Source of the DNA: GCA-003244245 sp036266995
Lineage (GTDB): Bacteria; Actinomycetota; Actinomycetes; Mycobacteriales; Pseudonocardiaceae
Direction: 5' to 3'
DNA length: 13,265 nt
Assembly (NCBI GenBank): GCA_036266995.1
Contig: DATAWX010000236.1
Location: forward strand, 1-13,265
Each line of letters opens with the position of its first letter. The first letter of the stretch is position 1. The translations under genes and the position numbers were made by a program. Of the stretch, positions 1 to 6,761 are shown piece by piece. The notes under the pieces were generated by a model that saw nothing but the letters and a program-made list of their open reading frames with translations, was not told the origin of the DNA and did not search any database.

Positions 1-1
1 G

Positions 2-1018
2 ATGGAACAACTCGGGCAGGTCAGCAGGGTCGCCTTCGACAAGACCGGCACCCTGACCGAGGGCACCCCCAGGTTGACCGACATCCGCCCGCTGACCGGA
101 TCCGGCCTGTCCGACGATGACCTGCTGCGCCTGGCCGCGGCAGCCGAGTATCCCAGCGAGCATCCCCTGGCCCGCACGATCGTGGCCGCTGCCCGGGATC
201 GCGACCTCGCCCTGGCACCGGTCCGGGACTTCGGCTCCACCTCGGGGGTCGGCGTGCACGCCACCATCGCCGGTGTCCGGGTCGCGGTCGGCGCACCCGC
301 CCGCGTGCTGGAAGATCTCACCGGTCCCGTCGCCGCGGTGGTGTCCGGGCTGGAGCAGGCCGGCCGTACCGCCGTGCTGGTGCTGCGCGATGGTGTCCCG
401 ATCGGGGTGCTCGGTATCGCCGACCGGCTCCGCGCGGACGCCGCCGCGACGGTGGCAGCGCTGGGGGCGATGACCGGTGCCACCCCGCTGCTGCTGACCG
501 GGGACAACCCGCGCGCGGCCGCGGCGCTGGCCGCCGAGGTCGGCATCAGTGATGTCCGGGCCGGGTTGCTGCCCCAAGACAAGCTCGACACGGTACGAGC
601 CCTGCAAGCCCGAGGCGAGCGGGTCGTGCTGGTCGGCGACGGCGTCAACGACGCCCCCGCCCTGGCCGCTGCCCACACCGGCATCGCGATGGGCAGAGCC
701 GGATCGGACCTGACGCTGGACACCGCCGACGCGGTGATCGTCCGTGACGAACTGGCCACCATTCCCGCCGTCATCGCGCTTTCCCGCCGCGCCCGCCGCC
801 TCGTCCTAGCCAACCTGGTGATCGCGGCGACGTTCATCACCGGACTGGTGATCTGGGACCTGCTCGGGCACCTGCCGCTGCCACTGGGCGTGGCCGGCCA
901 CGAAGGCTCCACCGTGATCGTCGGTCTCAACGGCCTGCGCCTGCTCCGCAACACCGCCTGGCACCGCCAAAACCTCGCTCGCCGGTACCGGCCCTCCACC
1001 GCCAGCCGAGGCCGTTAG
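2..1018 (+). CDS. Heavy-metal P-type ATPase, C-terminal part (P1B-4-like), 5'-truncated by window
   Basis: This is the cytoplasmic catalytic half and last membrane helices of an ATP-driven cation exporter. Numbering from the first Met visible (the true protein extends upstream of the window), the phosphorylation motif DKTGT is at 13-17, SEHPL of the P1B nucleotide domain at 52-56, TGDN at 166-169 and GDGVND at 212-217. Two hydrophobic segments follow at about 266-286 and 291-316. The last one contains HEGST (300-304). In P1B ATPases a HEGGT-like motif in the final helix is typical of subgroup P1B-4 (CoaT/CtpD type; Co, Fe, Ni or Zn export). The diagnostic SPC motif of helix 6 would lie outside the window, so the metal is inferred, not seen. 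A short arginine-rich tail ends the protein. No lesion is visible in this part. Family is nearly certain; subgroup is moderately supported. Confidence 0.95.
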   Translation: MEQLGQVSRVAFDKTGTLTEGTPRLTDIRPLTGSGLSDDDLLRLAAAAEYPSEHPLARTIVAAARDRDLALAPVRDFGSTSGVGVHATIAGVRVAVGAPARVLEDLTGPVAAVVSGLEQAGRTAVLVLRDGVPIGVLGIADRLRADAAATVAALGAMTGATPLLLTGDNPRAAAALAAEVGISDVRAGLLPQDKLDTVRALQARGERVVLVGDGVNDAPALAAAHTGIAMGRAGSDLTLDTADAVIVRDELATIPAVIALSRRARRLVLANLVIAATFITGLVIWDLLGHLPLPLGVAGHEGSTVIVGLNGLRLLRNTAWHRQNLARRYRPSTASRGR

Positions 1019-1019
1019 C

Positions 1020-1048
1020 TCAACTGGCAGGCGGTCGACACCAGTTGA
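1020..1048 (+). terminator. Hairpin just after the ATPase stop codon
   Basis: Perfect 8-bp inverted repeat TCAACTGG (1020-1027) / CCAGTTGA (1041-1048) with a 13-nt loop, starting 2 nt after the stop codon. There is no T tract, so it is at best a weak or Rho-assisted terminator, or an RNA 3'-end stabiliser. Confidence 0.4.
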
Positions 1049-1145
1049 CGCGAGGGGCTCTACGTCGGCTGCGGGAAACCGACCGGTAGCTTCACGCCTT
1101 GCGCAGCTATTCTGGCGACGTCCCGGGATTGTCAGGGATGGGTGC

Positions 1146-1158
1146 GACAATGGTGACG
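1146..1158 (+). promoter_or_regulatory. Possible leaderless promoter of the HNH gene
   Basis: GACAAT (1146-1151) has the A2 and T6 of an actinobacterial -10 box and ends 6 nt before the GTG start at 1158. That is the geometry of leaderless transcription. No convincing -35 box or Shine-Dalgarno sequence is visible. Confidence 0.35.
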
Positions 1159-2435
1159 TGATAGAGACACTGCTGGATCCGAGGCAGGCGATAGTCGCCG
1201 GTCTCGACCAGTGGCGTCACTCGATCGTCGAGTGCGATGACACGGGCTTGCCGGATCGGGTCCGCGATATTGAATCGGTGTCGCGGATGGTGTATTCGGT
1301 AATGCTGGACGCGGTCGCGGAGTTGGAGTCGCGCAGCATCGCGACCGCCGCTGGCTTCCGCGACACGAAACAGTTGCTGGCGGGGATGCTGAACCTCTCG
1401 GCCACCCAGGCCGGCACCCGAGTCGCCGACGCCGGGCAGCTCGTGCCGCGCCGTGCCCTCGGTGGTGAGCCGTTGGCACCGTTGTTTCCGAACACTGCCG
1501 CGGCGCTGGCCGCCGGGGAGATAGGCCCGGCGCAGGTGAAGGTGATCACCGAGACGATGAATGCGATCCCGGCCCGCGTCGGTGGTCCCGAGCGCGAGGC
1601 CGCGGAGGCTGAGCTGGCTCACCATGCCCGGTCGTTCAACTCCACCTCGCTGCACCGGATCGGCCAGCACATCCTGGCCCACCTAGATCCCGACGGTCCG
1701 GAGCCCCGCGATGAGTCGCAACCGGCCCCGGCTGCGGGGGAGCTGCGGTTGCGTGACCGCCGCGACGGCCGACTCGGGCTGGAGGGATACCTCGAACCAG
1801 AGCACGGTGCTGCGTTCCGGTCGTTGATAGAACAACTCGCCGGGCCCCGCCCCGCTACCGAGGGCATTCTCGATGTGCGAACCACGCCGCAGCGCAATGC
1901 TGACGCCTTGCTGGAGCTCTGCGGGCTGGCTCGCGCCGCCCACGACTGTCCGAGCACCGCCGGGGAACCCCCGCACCTCACCGTGACCATCGACTGGGAC
2001 GCCCTGCGGACCGGTCTCGGAGTAGCGACGCTGGACTACGGGACGCATATCACTGCAACCGAGGCCCGACGGTCGGCGTGCGACGCGAAAATCATTCCCG
2101 TTGTACTGGGTGGGAAATCCGAGCCCCTCGATGTCGGTCGGGCCATGCGGACCGTTCCACTATCTATCCGCCGCGCGCTGGTCGCGCGAGATCGTGGGTG
2201 TGTTTTTCCGGGTTGTGACCGCCCCCCGGGAATGTGCCAGGCGCATCACCGGCGGCACTGGGTTGATGGTGGTGAAACCAGTGTAGAAAATTGCGTTCTG
2301 CTATGTGAAACGCACCACCGGCACGTGCATCACACTGGATGGGAAATCCTCATCCGGCATGGCCATGTCGAATTCATCCCACCCCAGGTCATCGACCCCA
2401 CCCGCACCCCACTGCACAACCCACTCCGCTGCTAG
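1158..2435 (+). CDS. HNH endonuclease-signature protein with DUF222 domain (13E12 repeat family)
   Basis: 425 aa from a GTG start. The helical DUF222 region covers about residues 40-290. It is followed by the conserved stretch SEPLDVGR (321-328), RTVP (331-334) and RRALVARDRGC (338-348), then a C-terminal HNH module. Its ligands are visible: C348, C353, C360, H363/H364, N378, C383, H386/H387. The layout matches the actinobacterial REP13E12 family, present in many copies in mycobacteria and nocardiae. The HNH fold predicts metal-dependent DNA cleavage, but the biological role of the family is not established; some copies serve as phage integration sites. The gene is complete, with all HNH residues present. 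Codons become visibly more A/T-ending in roughly the last third (from about position 2080), which may reflect recombination between family copies. It converges on the permease gene, with about 90 bp between them and no clear terminator. Confidence 0.93.
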   Translation: MIETLLDPRQAIVAGLDQWRHSIVECDDTGLPDRVRDIESVSRMVYSVMLDAVAELESRSIATAAGFRDTKQLLAGMLNLSATQAGTRVADAGQLVPRRALGGEPLAPLFPNTAAALAAGEIGPAQVKVITETMNAIPARVGGPEREAAEAELAHHARSFNSTSLHRIGQHILAHLDPDGPEPRDESQPAPAAGELRLRDRRDGRLGLEGYLEPEHGAAFRSLIEQLAGPRPATEGILDVRTTPQRNADALLELCGLARAAHDCPSTAGEPPHLTVTIDWDALRTGLGVATLDYGTHITATEARRSACDAKIIPVVLGGKSEPLDVGRAMRTVPLSIRRALVARDRGCVFPGCDRPPGMCQAHHRRHWVDGGETSVENCVLLCETHHRHVHHTGWEILIRHGHVEFIPPQVIDPTRTPLHNPLRC

Positions 2436-2525
2436 AGATCCACCGCGCACGATACCACCTACACCCAGCCTGCTCGCCAACAGCTTCACCTGGCCGCAGT
2501 CGTGGTGTCGGCCGATTCCTTCCCG

Positions 2526-3701
2526 CTATCGGGCGTCTCGCCGACCCGTAATGTGCTCAGCCGGGCCGTCGGGGGAGCCGCCCATCATCCGCAGCATCGC
2601 GATCCCGCCGGTGCGCACGAATCGAACGACGAGTACGGCCGCCAGGATCAGGAAGGCGATGTTGAGCCAGGTGGTGTAGTTCCATGTGATGCCGCCTTCT
2701 GTCATCACCACCGCCGACCGCTGGGCGGGAATCAGCCCGGTGACCCCGAAGAGGAGTTCCACGAGATATCCGGCGCCGACCATGGCGGTATAGAAGGTGC
2801 CGAGTATTACCAACGCCATCCGTGATCCGTAGTACTTCCGGTAAATGTTCAGGATCGGCAGGATCAGCAGGTCCGCGAAGATGAAGGAGACCACGCCGCC
2901 GAAGCTGATGCCGCCGTTCCACAGCACGGCCGCCAGCGGGACGTTGCCGATCGAGCAGACGAAGGACAGGATCGCCACGATCGGCCCGATGATCGGTCCC
3001 CACAGCGCCGAGGCAACCGGGTGATCGGTGAAGAACAAGGCGCGCCACCACGAATCGGGAACCCACGCGCCGATGGCCCCGGCGAGCAGCAGGCCGATCA
3101 CGACATCGCGCAGGATCGCGGCCCATTCCATGACGAAGACATGCGCCACCGCGGTGAACCCCTCGGCCGAACCCAGCCTGGCCCAGAACGAGCCCTCGGC
3201 CGCAACGGACATGTCCATCGCGGCGTGGCCCTCCATCGAGCCTGCGACTCCCTTGTCGGCCTGCACGCGAGCCTTGTCGATCAACTGCTTGCGCCCGAAG
3301 AGCCGGAACAGCACGGCGACCAGCACGATCATGATCGGGGCACCGACGAACTCCGCTGCGGTGAACTGCCAGCCCAGCAACAGCGCCAGGATCACGCCCA
3401 TCTCGATGACCAGGTTGGTGGATCCGATCTCGAAGGCCATCGCCGCGGTGAAGTTCGCCCCCTTGCGGAACAGTGACCGGGCCAATGCCACCGCGGCGTA
3501 GGAGCACGACGAGGACGCCGCGCCCAGAATGGAGGCGACCGCGAGGGTGCGGGGGCGGTCATCACCGAGCAGCCGGACGATCGTGGATTTCCGCACCACC
3601 GCCTGCACCAGCGCGGACAGGGCGAACCCGAGGATCAACGCCCAGAGGATCTCCCAGGTCATCGACCCCGCCAACGCCAGCGCGTGACCGATCGCGCTCA
3701 C
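2526..3701 (-). CDS. YraQ/ArsP-type (DUF318) permease
   Basis: An integral membrane protein of about 391 aa with roughly eight hydrophobic segments. Two similar halves each carry a conserved cysteine: SSSCS (about C69, counting from the GTG at 3710) and FVCSIGNVPLA (about C252). This matches the DUF318/ArsP_1 permease family, whose characterised members export trivalent organoarsenicals; most members have unknown substrates. A polar loop rich in Met/His (about 155-175) separates the halves. I prefer the GTG at 3701-3699, because GAGGGG lies about 9 nt before it; the GTG at 3710 would sit directly on that Shine-Dalgarno. It lies about 30 nt downstream of the zinc metallopeptidase gene on the same strand and is probably co-transcribed. 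A metal or metalloid role would fit the P-type ATPase nearby, but that is inference. Confidence 0.88.
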   Translation of the reverse strand: MSAIGHALALAGSMTWEILWALILGFALSALVQAVVRKSTIVRLLGDDRPRTLAVASILGAASSSCSYAAVALARSLFRKGANFTAAMAFEIGSTNLVIEMGVILALLLGWQFTAAEFVGAPIMIVLVAVLFRLFGRKQLIDKARVQADKGVAGSMEGHAAMDMSVAAEGSFWARLGSAEGFTAVAHVFVMEWAAILRDVVIGLLLAGAIGAWVPDSWWRALFFTDHPVASALWGPIIGPIVAILSFVCSIGNVPLAAVLWNGGISFGGVVSFIFADLLILPILNIYRKYYGSRMALVILGTFYTAMVGAGYLVELLFGVTGLIPAQRSAVVMTEGGITWNYTTWLNIAFLILAAVLVVRFVRTGGIAMLRMMGGSPDGPAEHITGRRDAR

Positions 3702-3733
3702 CCCGACCACCCCTCAAATACTCCATCGGTTCG

Positions 3734-4624
3734 TCAAGCGACGTTACCGGCGCTGGCGAGCCAGGTGTTGCAGACCGCGGGTCGACCAGCGCGGAGGCCA
3801 GTCTGGAACCACTTCAGGTTGTTCGCGATCGTCCCGTGGTCGCGGGGGAGGCCCGGCTGCGCGTCGTCCCCGCCGTTGCTGCTCGCGGCATCGGCCAGTT
3901 CGGCCGCGCCGACTGATCCTCGGCCGGGCATCGCCGCGATACCGACTCCGGCGAAGCAGTTCGCCTGCAGTTCCATCCGTCGGTTGAGCTCGAGCCACAT
4001 CGGGCTTCGGTAGGGATAACCCGTCTGCGCGCGAACACTGGCCTCACCGATGCCGCTGAGTTCCTGAATATGGTGGCCGTACTCGTGCGCCATCGTCATG
4101 AGGAGCGAGCCCGTCCGATGGGCATCCGGGATGGAGTTGAGCTCCTCGTCTGGGGAAACCGAGATGACCTTGTCCGCGGCGCAGTAGAAGGCCGTAGCGG
4201 GATCACCCTTGCACGCCACGTCGGGAGCGATCCCGCTGAACCGCCTGATGCCCGGCCGGCTGAACGGCAGCCCCGCAGCGCTTAGCACCGGCCGCCAGGC
4301 ATTGTCCAGGCAGGTCACCGACTCCTGCACCCACTCCTCGAGCTGTCGGTTGGTGGTGCCCATCTGCGGGAGCACGCAGGTGACGGCGGCTATGTGGAGA
4401 TCTGCGCGGTAGACCGCGTTGTGATCGGGCGTGGGGGCCGGGGTTGGCTGCGGCGTCGCAGAAACGGTGGTCGCTGGCGGTGGAATGGTCGTCGCTGGGG
4501 CCAGTGCCCCAGAGGCCGGCGGCAGCGAGTTCTGACCGCTGGTTTCCAGATGCGGCACCAGCACAATCAGGGCTACCAGGAGCCCCGACCAGACGATCCG
4601 TCCCGCCAGCGCACCGCAGGTCAG
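3734..4624 (-). CDS. Membrane-anchored neutral zinc metallopeptidase (YpfJ/PF04228-like)
   Basis: The zincin motif HEYGHH is present (160-165, counting from the GTG at 4564). The sequence MELQANCFAG follows, with E198 as likely third zinc ligand, as in the YpfJ family (HExxHH then ELQADC). Cysteines at 63, 85, 118, 128, 203 and 265 suggest disulfides outside the cytoplasm. Ahead of the domain lies a Pro/Thr/Ala linker (about 22-48). A GTG start at 4564 would begin in the middle of a hydrophobic stretch. The frame stays open upstream to a TGA at 4631-4633 and encodes a transmembrane anchor (WSGLLVALIVLVP). A CTG codon at 4624-4622 is preceded by a strong GGAGG (4638-4634) with a 9-nt spacer, so I place the start there (about 296 aa). 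Substrate unknown. It is first of a likely two-gene operon with the permease. Confidence 0.85.
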   Translation of the reverse strand: MTCGALAGRIVWSGLLVALIVLVPHLETSGQNSLPPASGALAPATTIPPPATTVSATPQPTPAPTPDHNAVYRADLHIAAVTCVLPQMGTTNRQLEEWVQESVTCLDNAWRPVLSAAGLPFSRPGIRRFSGIAPDVACKGDPATAFYCAADKVISVSPDEELNSIPDAHRTGSLLMTMAHEYGHHIQELSGIGEASVRAQTGYPYRSPMWLELNRRMELQANCFAGVGIAAMPGRGSVGAAELADAASSNGGDDAQPGLPRDHGTIANNLKWFQTGLRAGRPAVCNTWLASAGNVA

Positions 4625-4633
4625 GATCCGTCA

Positions 4634-4638
4634 CCTCC
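4634..4638 (-). promoter_or_regulatory. Shine-Dalgarno that decides the CTG start of the metallopeptidase
   Basis: On the minus strand GGAGG (within GGAGGTGA) lies 9 nt before the CTG at 4624. No ATG or GTG lies in frame between this site and the membrane segment, and the upstream in-frame stop overlaps the site. This supports non-ATG initiation here. Confidence 0.55.
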
Positions 4639-4869
4639 GCGTACTCGAGTTCCCCACCAGACGCTGCGCCCTGAATGTGAACAGCAGAAGTCCAGTAGCC
4701 GAGCAGGGGATGGCGACCAACCCACGAGAGATGAGCTCCGGATAAGTCTTTGACCGAAGGTGACATTCGCGTTGGTGCATAAATCGGTGGTCGCCTAATC
4801 GGGTGTTTCGCTCGGAGCGAACAAGCCGTAGCGGGAAAACGAGACCGTTACGCCGGCATGGGAGGCACA
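4639..4869. promoter_or_regulatory. Divergent intergenic region with a small dyad
   Basis: About 230 bp between the minus-strand metallopeptidase and the plus-strand small protein. It must hold both promoters. It contains a TTGACC box at 4750-4755 (no well-spaced -10 seen) and an imperfectly centred dyad TTCGCTC-G-GAGCGAA at 4807-4821, a possible operator. No gene recognised. Confidence 0.3.
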
Positions 4870-5256
4870 GTGTCACTGAACGTTCCCGTGAGCCTGTTGG
4901 AGAAAGCGCAACACGGCGCCGTCGCAGATGACGAATTTGTGGACTGTATTCGCGAGTCGCAGCCTTACGCGTGGTCGATGGTTGAGCGACTGGCGAAGGA
5001 GCTCGATACTACCGGTGCACCGTTTGTACAGAATCTGGAGGTTCCGCCCGACGACGCGTCGTGGGGTGAGGTTTTCCGCTTGGTGGGCAGTGACGCGATG
5101 CGAGGAACGGTTCAGCGGTACTTCCGCGTACGTATGGCGTTTCAAAACTGCTGCAAGATCGGCCTGTTCCGGCTCGACGCGACAGAGGAGTATGAGGTGT
5201 TCATCTCGCCTCGCGCGCAGCTGCTCAATCAGGATCCCTCGTTGCTGAATTGCTGA
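4870..5256 (+). CDS. Small conserved actinobacterial protein (SCO5389-like), function unknown
   Basis: 128 aa from GTG 4870, with GGAGG at 4861-4865; an ATG at 4858 lies upstream in frame but overlaps this Shine-Dalgarno, so GTG is preferred. Recognisable blocks are EFVDCIRESQPYAW (22-35), a central helix with SDAMRGTVQRYFRVRMAFQNC (roughly 74-94) and a C-terminal RAQLLNQ (115-121) ending in Cys. This resembles from memory the SCO5389 family of Streptomyces and relatives; the function is not known. It has no signal peptide or membrane helix, so it is probably a soluble cytoplasmic protein. Four cysteines (26, 94, 95, 128) are notable, but no metal-binding pattern is obvious. It is transcribed alone, with the next gene using its own promoter. 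The family call is moderately sure; coding status is strong. Confidence 0.75.
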   Translation: MSLNVPVSLLEKAQHGAVADDEFVDCIRESQPYAWSMVERLAKELDTTGAPFVQNLEVPPDDASWGEVFRLVGSDAMRGTVQRYFRVRMAFQNCCKIGLFRLDATEEYEVFISPRAQLLNQDPSLLNC

Positions 5257-5290
5257 GAAGCCGCACGAGAGGGGAGGGGCGCAGGCGGGG

Positions 5291-5304
5291 TAGCATCCGT
5301 GCCA
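5291..5304 (+). promoter_or_regulatory. Leaderless-type -10 box before the TIGR03086 pseudogene
   Basis: TAGCAT (5291-5296) fits TANNNT and ends 7 nt before the ATG at 5304. There is no Shine-Dalgarno between them, so the mRNA probably began at or next to the ATG. Confidence 0.45.
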
Positions 5305-5688
5305 TGTCTGAGGTACTTGATCGTCACCGTGCTCTCGCCGACGACTTCAGCGCCCGGGTCAACATCGTTCCCGCTGCGGACTGGGCCAACCAGTCGCCAT
5401 GCGAGGAATGGCAGGCCCGCGACGTGGTTGCCCATGTCATCGGCATCCAGTGACACTTCCTCTCCATCCTCGACGGCATCCCGGAGCCGAGCGGCGACCC
5501 GGGCGACCGGCCTCGACGAGCGGATCAATGCCGATGCGGTGGGTCACGCCTACGAGGGTCTCAAACCCATGGACGCCATGATGCGCGGCCCTGGAATGTT
5601 CAAGGACAAGGTCACGCCACCGCCGGGTGCCGACCTGCAAACCGAGTTTCTTTGTTTCCTCGGCCGGGATGCAGCGCCCATTCCCTAG
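5304..5688 (+). pseudogene. TIGR03086/DinB-like (mycothiol-linked maleylpyruvate isomerase N-terminal) protein, inactivated
   Basis: The N-terminal 49 codons read as a TIGR03086-type four-helix-bundle protein: RALADDFSARV, then PCEEWQARDVVAHVIG, a typical helix with a metal-binding His. A TGA at 5451-5453 interrupts it. The frame continues as HFLSILDGIPEPSG for about 17 codons before similarity is lost. The C-terminus reappears in another frame from about 5510: LDERINADAVGHAYEG, then MDAMMRGPGMF, then LCFLGRD, ending at TAG 5686-5688. Intact family members run to about 180-200 aa. Here the joined fragments give about 125, so a central piece of roughly 60 residues is missing as well. The family is related to mycothiol- or metal-dependent enzymes of actinobacteria; most members have no assigned reaction. 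The gene is inactivated by at least a stop and a frame-changing deletion. Confidence 0.75.
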
Positions 5689-5743
5689 AACAGATCACTA
5701 ATCCGTGTCCATCGCAAAGTGGTTGCATGCGTAGCCCGCGCAG

Positions 5744-5782
5744 GAGCCGAGAGGCCGCCCCGCACGGGCGACCTCTCGGCTC
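5744..5782. terminator. Strong bidirectional hairpin between convergent genes
   Basis: GAGCCGAGAGG (5744-5754) pairs perfectly with CCTCTCGGCTC (5772-5782). After one C/A mismatch, CGCCC (5756-5760) pairs with GGGCG (5766-5770) around a 5-nt loop, giving 16 paired positions. It lies 56 nt after the end of the TIGR03086 pseudogene and 22 nt after the stop of the minus-strand coiled-coil gene, so it can serve both. U tracts are weak on both sides. Confidence 0.75.
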
Positions 5783-5803
5783 TCCAACTTGACGGCGCCG
5801 AAG

Positions 5804-6403
5804 TTATCCGGCGACCGACACGCCCGCTAGCCGCCGGGCATTCATGCGGATCTGCCCCGCGTCAGTCTGCGCCTGCTGGGCCGTGTTGTGCGCCTGCTGG
5901 GCCTGGTCCTCGGCCTGCTGGGCCTGCTGGTTGGCTTGGTCGGCCCGCTCCTGCGCGCCCTGAGCCCGCTGGTTGGCCTGCTGGGCCTCGTTGTGCGCCT
6001 GCTGCACTGAGGTTTGGGCCTGTTGCACCTGGCCCTGCGCCTGCTGTGCACGCTGGTTGGCCTGCTGCGCCTCGTTCTGCGCCTGCTGGGCCTGGGCATG
6101 CGCCTGCTGTAGTTGGTTCTGGGCCTGCTGCGCCTGCGCTTGGGCCTGTTGTGCCTGGCTCTGGGCCTGCCGCGCCTGGTTCTGCGCGTGCTGGGCGGCG
6201 ATCCTGGCCTGCTGGGCGCTCTGTCGAGCAGTGTGGGAATCCTGCTGTGCGATGCGAGCCTGGTCCTCCACTCGCTGCAGGTCCCGCTGCAGCTCGTTGA
6301 CCGTCAGCTCAACGAGAGCTCGCTCGTCTTGGTGGCGCTGGCTCTGGCGTCCTCCCTCATTCTGCTCGGTCGTCGACTGCTGTCGTCCCGTCGATGATGT
6401 CAC
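5804..6403 (-). CDS. Alanine/glutamine heptad-repeat coiled-coil protein
   Basis: I place the start at GTG 6403-6401, with GGGAG 5 nt before it (199 aa). A GTG at 6457 would add 18 residues but has no Shine-Dalgarno. After a polar, Gln/Ser/Arg-rich N-terminus and a charged helix (LVELTVNELQRDLQRVEDQA), the rest is 17 uninterrupted heptads of consensus QQAxxxA (residues 82-200 counted from the GTG at 6457). The short C-terminal tail is Arg/Ala/Val-rich. Alanine occupies nearly all core positions, with Leu or Val only in three heptads. This predicts a long, tight Ala-core coiled coil about 17-18 nm in length. There is no signal peptide or transmembrane segment, so a cytoplasmic structural or scaffold protein is likely. 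I do not recognise a named family. The gene is read towards the shared hairpin at 5744-5782 and is divergent from the recombinase. Confidence 0.78.
   Translation of the reverse strand: MTSSTGRQQSTTEQNEGGRQSQRHQDERALVELTVNELQRDLQRVEDQARIAQQDSHTARQSAQQARIAAQHAQNQARQAQSQAQQAQAQAQQAQNQLQQAHAQAQQAQNEAQQANQRAQQAQGQVQQAQTSVQQAHNEAQQANQRAQGAQERADQANQQAQQAEDQAQQAHNTAQQAQTDAGQIRMNARRLAGVSVAG
5858..6214 (-). repeat. 21-bp tandem repeats encoding 17 heptads
   Basis: Degenerate 21-bp units (one heptad each) run without break inside the coiled-coil gene. A five-heptad (105 bp) higher-order duplication is hinted at: QQAQNEAQQANQRA and QQAHNEAQQANQRA recur 28 residues apart (four heptads). Phase is kept throughout. 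Confidence 0.8.
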
Positions 6404-6457
6404 GCCAACTCCCTGATTCCCGATGTATCGGTTTGGTTGACCATTGGACGCGGACAC

Positions 6458-6761
6458 GCCGCAGCATCAAGTGACCTACCGTGCATCCGTGGTTGATCAA
6501 AAGACCTATCTGCGGCGCTGGCTCGAAGCGAGTGATCATCCCGCTCACCAGTGCGTCCGAATAACAGGCAACTCCACCCCGCGCAGTGGGTCAACCCTTT
6601 GCCGTTAGTCTATTTCGGTAATGTTACAAAGATGTATCCAGTGCAATCACCGAGACCTCTGGGCGGAGATCGCCGAAGGGGACGTGTAACCAGTATGAAT
6701 AGCGTGCGAAAACAATGTGTCACGACTGCTCGGACAGCACCGTTTACGGGACACTGGGAGC
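6458..6761. other. Intergenic region between divergent coiled-coil gene and recombinase gene
   Basis: About 300-360 bp without a recognisable gene, locally more A/T-rich around 6595-6640. For the minus-strand gene a TTGATC...TAGGTC pair with a 16-nt spacer lies at about 6470-6500. For the recombinase, TATGAAT (6694-6700) is a possible -10. A small palindrome CCGTTTACGG (6740-6749) and GTGTC/GACAC arms (6717-6754) lie just before the recombinase start and could be part of a recombination or operator site. All of these are weak. Confidence 0.3.

Noticed and set aside
1011..1085. tRNA-like D-arm sequence (TTAGCTCAACTGGCAG)
   Set aside because: No T-arm GGTTCGA, no anticodon stem and no matching acceptor arm; the match is explained by the 8-bp hairpin after the ATPase stop.
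4203..4766. Alternative minus-strand 187-aa ORF over the metallopeptidase
   Set aside because: It overlaps the well-supported zinc peptidase frame and shows no domain; it is a shadow of the GC-rich gene.
5858..6214. CRISPR-like or regulatory tandem repeat
   Set aside because: The units are 21 bp, contiguous, without spacers, and keep a single reading frame; they are coding heptads.
5973..6416. Plus-strand ORF with many Cys/Trp/Ala residues
   Set aside because: It is the antisense of the 21-bp repeats of the coiled-coil gene; its composition follows from the repeat, and it has no family similarity.
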